Part shown: one piece after another, positions 57,903-64,000 of the stretch
Numbering within the stretch: position 1 is the first letter of the stretch
Layout: each line of letters starts with the position of its first letter
Source of the DNA: Histoplasma ohiense
Taxonomy: Eukaryota > Ascomycota > Eurotiomycetes > Onygenales > Ajellomycetaceae
Reading direction: 5' to 3'
Assembly (NCBI GenBank): GCA_017607445.1
Contig: JAEVHH010000003.1
Coordinates: 2,232,001-2,296,000, forward strand
DNA: 64,000 nt
Program-made: the position numbers and the translations under genes
The notes under the pieces: generated by a model
The model's database searches: none
What the model was told of the DNA's origin: nothing
What the model saw: only the letters and a program-made list of their open reading frames with translations

Positions 57903-60276
57903 TTTTCATTCATTCTCTGCTTGTATGCAAATTCTATGATATGTGTCTCTAAGGTTCAGCTGTGTATATATTTTGACACCTGCTAATCTATCAAGTATTT
58001 CACTTATTAAGAGCAGTGGATATTGATTCTTGACTGTTATTTCATTCAATTCTTGATAATTCACACAAAAGATATAGGGTTCCATCTTTCTTCAGTGTGA
58101 ATAATACTGGCATATCAGCTGAGCTCTTGAATGAATGTATTCAATTCTTCTCTAACATCTTCTTGATGTATTCTCAGAGGACAGAGAGTTTCTGAGGTGA
58201 TAAGTTATATATCAGTTGATATGAAGGTTTCTTGCCAGATTTGAGATCTATAGCATGATTATGAGATGCATGTTCTGTGTCAGATATGTCTTCTCAGAAC
58301 ACATCAAGATAATCTTTATAATCATCTGAGATATTTGACTCAGTTGCTGTATTCACAGCTTGTAATGATAAGGCAGTAAATATAATATTGCCATCATCAA
58401 TTAATGTTGTGAATTCTTTGACAGTATTCAGATGTATATGATTAATCTTTGATGCTTTTCTATAGATTCAGCATCTTCACACCCAATCAATATCAGAGTT
58501 CACAGCTTTCAATCACAGCATGTTCAAAATTACATCATATTCACTAATATCAGCCTCTTTGAAATGGTGGAATCCTTCTCAGAGAATATGTTCATCATTG
58601 ATAATCTTCATTGCAGCTCTTCATTGTTCATATAATTTAATCTTATGATTATCAACTGCTTCCACTACTTTTGATTTATCTTCTGTCTTTGAGAAATATT
58701 TTGATGCCCAGGCATGGAACACAAAGTTCACATTCATATCAGAATCCACTAGCATCCACATCATCAATCATTCTGCTTCTGTCAGCATCCACATATTCAT
58801 CATCAATAACTGTTTATCTCACAGTCTAGTTGTTCATATTCTCAATGCAGCAGCTGCTTCTACAATTGAAATTGTTGATTTTTTGCTTATCAGACTTGAT
58901 TACACTTTTCAGAATGTAATATTCAACAATCATTTGCAATATGACTCTTCTTATAACAGTGAGAACACTTTTTCATTCAGTTATATTTATCTTTTTTGAT
59001 TTGTTCAGTTGAACTCATTTGTTTCTCTTGTTTTCTCTTGTTTCAACAGTTGCTAGATTTATCAGAATGACACTGATTCTCTATAAATATCACACATCTG
59101 TCTTTGCAAATGATACACTGTTGCTTCAACATATTTTTCTCAAAAGTCTGTAGAGTTCAAAGCAACTCTTTGTAGTTCTGAGATTCTTGATTTCAACAGT
59201 TGAGTTCAGTGTGTAGTATCTTCAATGTCTTACTACACAAATTATCCATTCTTTATTCTTCACTATATGAGGGTAAATAGTATTCTCAGTTTTCAAGATA
59301 TTTACAGAAGTTGTGTATTGATTGTCATTCTTGTTGCTTTGTATCTTGAAACTTTTGACTCATCAATTGATACTGGTTCTGTGGATTGTTAATTTGCATT
59401 TCTAGATGTGATAGCATATCATCAAAAGTCAATGATGTTGCTCCTCCACATCTCTCATACAATGATACAAAATTCAATCATTTCTGCTTAATGTGGGTAT
59501 GAAGATAGAGTTTAGCATCATTTATCTTGTATTCTTTCTTTCAATAATACTGACAGTGATGTGTAAAGAGAGTCAATATGTGATTTTTATAGTCCTTGAA
59601 TTCTAACATATTTTTTCCTTGATAATAGTCCTTAATCTCTAATCTCAGTGGTGTTTCATTATCATCATTCATATTGTTTGCAGATTGATTTTGCAGTGGT
59701 TCTGTGATGATATTCTGAATTAATTGAGACTCAATGAAAGTATCTTTATGAATCTGTGCTTTCAACTCATTGAGCTGCTGTTGTGCATGCAGAATAGTTA
59801 ATTGCTGCTCTCATTCATGGATTTAATTGTTCAACTGTTGCAAACAAACATTATGATCATTGAAGGTGGTAGAGAATTCAGATTGGTTTTCAAGAAATCT
59901 TGTATGTATTGAGATCATCTTGTGTGTTTTTAACTAATGTTGCATGTTTTATTGTAGATGTGTGTAACAACAGACCACTCAGATAAAGTTTGAAGTGATT
60001 AGAATTGTAAGAGATGATTCTAGATATAATTATGAGAGTAGTGTGAAGTATATATATAGAATGTTAAGAAGATAGCAATCTCTATTATTCAAAGCTAATC
60101 ACTGATCTTCTAATATTTACAGATATCAGCAAGCATTATATAGACAACCATCACCCTCTACAGCCATCTATAATATCATGTGCTATATTCATTCTTATTA
60201 ATTCTGGTGTGTTCTGTGTTCTTCTATCGCCATATAGCTATTTTCTAATATAGATATTTCTGTTGCGTCTATTACA
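57903..60276 (-). mobile_element. GypB-3, truncated Ty3/Gypsy copy (RT start, protease, gag, LTR)
   Basis: Reads from the 5' LTR (60006-60276) through gag (about 58900-59920; open 59541-59765), zinc knuckle (near 58925-58970), protease (near 58680-58800) and the start of RT, where it stops at 57903 against the LTR of GypB-2. It is uninterrupted at the hAT-like and Tad-4 sites, so gives a second empty-site comparison. Confidence 0.9.
60006..60276 (-). repeat. GypB-3 5' LTR (271 bp)
   Basis: Same length and ends as the other GypB LTRs; outer end keeps two CpGs (tatcgcc, ttgcgtc). Followed at 60277 by GypC-2 integrase sequence, flanking 5-mer tagag. Confidence 0.93.
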
Positions 60277-61700
60277 TAGAGCTCCATTTCTGCAGTTGTA
60301 TGGCTTCAATTAAGATACATGGAATACAGAATGAATACTTCTATATAAAGATGGCAGTTCTAGTTTGTATGCTTGTTTTTCAATGGTATTCAGAATCTTG
60401 AAGAGTTCAATATATTTATGATCAAATTTACAAACTGAGTGTAGCAATTGGAGGTTTTTTGCATTGAGTATGATATAGTCATCTATTTTAAATTGTTGAA
60501 GCTTATGTTTTGTATTGTAATAGATTTTCTGTGCTTGTCACATCTTTTGTAGATTCTCCATGAGCTTATGACATGTTTCCTCAATATGTTTTGTGCAGCT
60601 AGCAGTATGTATGGAGACTGATTGTGATGGTTTGCTGATATTAATTTTCAAATCAGATTGATATCCCATTAAGGCTTCTGCAGATGTCATTTCAGTAGAG
60701 ATATGTTGAGAGATATTGTAAACAAACTACATCAGCAGTAGTCAGCATGCTCAGTCATCTTGATAATAGTTGATAAAGTATTGAAGATAATGTTTCAAGA
60801 TTTGATTTAGTCATTCCATTTGATCATCTGTTTGAGGGTGAAAGGCTGTTGAAAGTTTCCAGCATGCATCTAGCATATAACAAAAGATGAACCAATAATG
60901 GCTTGTAAACAGCAAACCTCAATCAGATATATGGTTTTTAGATACTCTGTAAATTGTATAGAACTTGATATAAACAATTTCTGCTAGTTCATCAGCTGTA
61001 ATGTTTTTGATGCAAAGAATATAGATTGTAAACTTGATATATATATCCACAATCACTAAAATTGCATTGTAGATTTGATGAAGAAATGTAGAGGCTGACA
61101 AGTCTGTAATAAAATTTATAGTAATGAATTCAAAAGAATTTGATGATAAGAAGTTTGTATTCAATTCTTCATATTGTCTGTGCTGTTTTGACTTTACTTT
61201 TTGATAAATATCATAAGTGAATATATAATCTTTGATATCTTTGACTAGCTCATGTCAATAGTATTTGTTCTGAATGTTGTCTATGAACTTTTTTATACCA
61301 AAATAACCCCTCTGTGGATCATCATGGTTTGCACTGGTAATTTCATCAATGAGTGTCTTTTGTTGAGGGACATACATACAATCATCAGCATGCAATATAT
61401 CATTCTCAGAAATTGTTTATAGTATATTTTCAGCAACAGTTATATTCTTCTCTTTTATTTTCTTTCTTTGCTCAACAGCAAAAGAATCAATCTTCTGTGC
61501 TTTACTCAGAAATAAAATGAAGAATTCAGACATTTCTGTATATGCTGAGTCTTCAAGAATAGTCTTATTGACTGCAATTCAGAGCATATATTGCTCAATG
61601 CACAACAGAGGAAAAGAGTTTACACAAGAGATAGAAGATATCAACATATGAAGCACTTTTCACTCATTAAAAGAAGTATTTTACTCATTAGAGATTCATG
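60277..61700 (-). pseudogene. GypC-2 integrase remnant
   Basis: The core is open at 60919-61164 with F-I-T-I-N-F, where GypC-1 has F-I-T-I-D-F: the first catalytic Asp is Asn. HHCC finger at about 61200-61350. Other frame breaks present. Confidence 0.85.
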
Positions 61701-61829
61701 CACAAACTACATCAGAAGAAATATTATTTTGAAAAGAAGTATCAGCTTTTCAGTCTAGTCTAACTTTATATTTCAGCTCCTGTTGCAGAATAGATAATAT
61801 AGTTTGATCATTATAGATCTCACTGTAGT

Positions 61830-62439
61830 CTGCACAACAACTGAGTTTATTAGCTGAATTTTTTGATTCAAAGTGGTGCAGTAATATAAAATTATAAGCA
61901 GATAAAGCTTTCACTCATCTGATCTGACATCTGTTCAGTTTCTTAGTCATCATAAAGTACTGCAGATTGATATGATCAGATCAGACTTGAATTGAATACT
62001 GACTTCTCTTCAGATAGTGTCTTCAATTCTTAAATGCTGCTATAATAGTCAAGAGTTCTTTATCATGAATATTATAATACATTTCCACATCAATCAACTT
62101 TCTTGATCAGAAGACAACTGAATGTCAGTGTTCATCATTCTGCAATTGCAACAGAATAGCAGTGACTGCAAAAGTGAACACATCAGATTCAATCTGAATA
62201 CATCAAGCTGAATCAAAATGAGTTAATAGAGAAGCATATATAAAGCATGATTTGAGCTCATTGAAAGCACTTTGAGCATCTTCTGTTCATATAAAAGTGG
62301 CTTTTCTTTCTCTCTTCTTGCTCTCTTTTGTAAGTTTGAATAATGAGGCTGCAATAGAGGAGAAAGACTTAATAAATTGCTGATAGAAATTAGCAAAGTT
62401 CAAGAAGAATTGAACCTCTTTAATTGATTTAGATGTAGA
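61830..62439 (-). pseudogene. GypC-2 RNase H remnant
   Basis: Homologous to 37400-38000 of GypC-1, with the same block order and more TGA stops. Confidence 0.78.
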
Positions 62440-63240
62440 TCATTCCACAATAGTGGAGACTCTGTCTGACTTCATCTCAATATCATTTGTATCTATAACA
62501 AACCTCAGAAATGAGATTTTGTTCACTTTGAATTCACACTTAGAGAGTTTTACAAATAGATTTGCATACTCAAGATATTCTAGCATCTTAGTAATATGCA
62601 CTTTATGTTTCTGCTTTGAATTGAAGAATATGAGAATGTTGTCCAAATAGACAACACAATATATATCCAACAAATCAGACAAGATATTGTTAATGTATAC
62701 TTGAAATGTCACTGAAGTATTAGCTAGTTCAAATGATATAACTATATATTCAAAATATTCATATCTTGTTCTAAAGACTGTCTTTCAACAGTCTTTTGCT
62801 ACTATAAGTATGCAGTGATAGACATCTTGAAGGTTCAGCTTAGTGAATATCTTGACTTTTGAAAGTCTGTCAAATAATTCACTTATTAGAGGTAGAGGGT
62901 ATTGATTCTTGATAATGATTCAATTTAATCCTTGATAGTCTACACAAAGATGAAGTTCATCATCTTTTTTGAGAACAAAGAGAATCAGTGCATCAGTCAG
63001 ACTACTGAATGATTATATTCATTCTTTATCTAATACATTTTTTAAATATTCTTTTAGAGTGGCTAACTCAGTTTCAGAGAGATTGTATATTGATATAAAT
63101 GAAGATTGTGCATCAGACTTAAGATCTATATAGTGTTTCATTTCTTCTGATCTTTTTACACTTATAGCAGCTTCTTCTGAGAAGATATGTGTATATAGCA
63201 TGACATAATCAAGTAGACTGATCAGCAAGTTCAAATACAT
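62440..63240 (-). pseudogene. GypC-2 reverse transcriptase remnant
   Basis: 62440-62712 carries the catalytic box as Y-L-D-N (62638-62649) where GypC-1 has Y-L-D-D. gacgac to gacaac is a CpG-to-CpA change. The N-terminal segment 63019-63240 is the conserved region before RT (E-M-K-H-Y-I-D-L-K, then Y-N-L-S-E-T-E-L-A-x-L). Confidence 0.88.
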
Positions 63241-63960
63241 AGCTGAAAATATATATGAAGTATGTTTTGAGTCTTTTGAATGTTCTGTAGATAATACTAT
63301 AAGTATTTCTACTCTAGCTTCTGTGAGAACTTCAGCTAAGACATCTTATTCAGAAATAATTTGAGACTGTTGTTCATCTTCAGAGCTTCTAAAGAAGAAT
63401 TGTTCATCTGATCAATCTATAAGAGAATTTGTTTGTTTTAATCAATGAAATTCTAATACAAGATTGTAGTTCTTCATCTTCATTGCATGAAAGGAATGAA
63501 ATGTCTGCTTTGCATTACCCTTGTGATCAGTGATAGTAGTTGCAATGTTATACTCTTCAAAGAAGTGTATTATACATTCATCAATTGATTTGACTATTTT
63601 GATTTTGCAGTGAGCAGCTTCTAGATTGTGATTCTTTGCTCAAAATTCATCAACACAGTTCACTTCTGACTCAGAGTCTACTAATGCAAGCATCTTTTGC
63701 AGATTCTTAGATGTAGTGAGTTTCACTGTGATAGTGAAGCTTAAAATGTTTTTACATCAACTTTCTGCATTTATAGCTGTCATTGTGAGCTGAATGATAT
63801 ATCTTAAGTGTTTTTTGAGTTCTTTGAGTTCTTTGTGTCTTTTATATCAGATTTTGAGTCAGACTTGGTGTTCTTGAATTCATCTTTGAGTTATTTAAAA
63901 CACAAATCAATGGTATGTTCTGATTGCTTGCAATAACAACAATATTTTGATCAGATGAAG
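63240..63960 (-). pseudogene. GypC-2 protease remnant
   Basis: The minus strand near 63650-63700 reads A-L-V-D-S-E-S-E-V-N-C-V-D, a retropepsin active site with D-S-G changed to D-S-E. This block is what GypC-1 lacks; it is bounded by direct repeats catcagactt at 63111-63120 and 63962-63971. Confidence 0.75.
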
Positions 63961-64000
63961 TCATCAGACTTTGTAGTGTCATTTCATCTGCATTTGTTTT

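Larger units (their letters stand above)
60277..64000 (-). mobile_element. GypC-2, degraded Ty3/Gypsy copy cut at both sides
   Basis: Minus-strand homologue of 35849-38730 of GypC-1: integrase C-terminus, core, zinc finger, RNase H, RT, then protease sequence absent from GypC-1. Its 3' end is cut by GypB-3 and the rest of gag lies beyond the window. It is nearly free of CpG and CC compared with GypC-1. Confidence 0.92.

Overview
The window looks like a heterochromatic transposon nest from a filamentous fungus, most likely an ascomycete. I found no intact host gene, tRNA, rRNA or CRISPR array. Almost every base belongs to one of three Ty3/Gypsy chromovirus families, a Tad1-like LINE with apurinic-type endonuclease, reverse transcriptase and RNase H, or a short non-autonomous DNA transposon. 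The fungal call rests on the Tad1-type LINE, the chromodomain Gypsy elements and a RIP-like mutation pattern. I cannot name a species.

Families, with names used only here. GypA has 534 bp LTRs: copies at 4869-10098 (+), 29185-31466 (+, truncated) and 41334-47438 (-, complete with both LTRs). GypB has 271 bp LTRs: copies at 1-4792 (-, runs off the window), 31467-57902 (-, about 7.1 kb once its insertions are removed) and 57903-60276 (-, truncated). GypC has 263 bp LTRs: copies at 35266-40169 (-, complete but lacking protease) and 60277-64000 (-, runs off the window). The Tad LINE is about 6.7 kb: Tad-1 (10099-10591 continued at 25992-29184, +), Tad-2 (10592-25991, -, split), Tad-3 (18721-25401, +) and Tad-4 (49439-56137, +).

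Layout. 1-4792 is GypB-1. 4793-4868 is a scrap of inverted GypA LTR. 4869-10098 is GypA-1. 10099-29184 is a LINE-in-LINE-in-LINE nest: Tad-3 inside Tad-2 inside Tad-1. 29185-31466 is GypA-2, whose 5' LTR is cut by Tad-1. 31467-57902 is GypB-2, opened by four separate insertions: GypC-1, GypA-3, a hAT-like element with a minisatellite, and Tad-4. All four have target-site duplications, and uninterrupted empty sites can be read in GypB-1. 57903-60276 is GypB-3 and 60277-64000 is GypC-2.

All coding regions are pseudogenes. The decay is very specific: CpG and CpC (GpG on the other strand) are almost absent from the older copies, while CpA and GpC remain common. Trp TGG codons have therefore become TGA throughout. 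The outer ends of LTR elements keep CpG, while the identical sequence at the inner LTR ends has lost it. That points to a homology-directed process rather than general methyl-cytosine decay. The most unusual items are this signature and its edge effect, a degraded Cys-rich gene carried antisense between pol and the 3' LTR of GypB-2, a probable self-primed (Tf1-like) primer site in GypA, and the CpG-rich minisatellite transposon.
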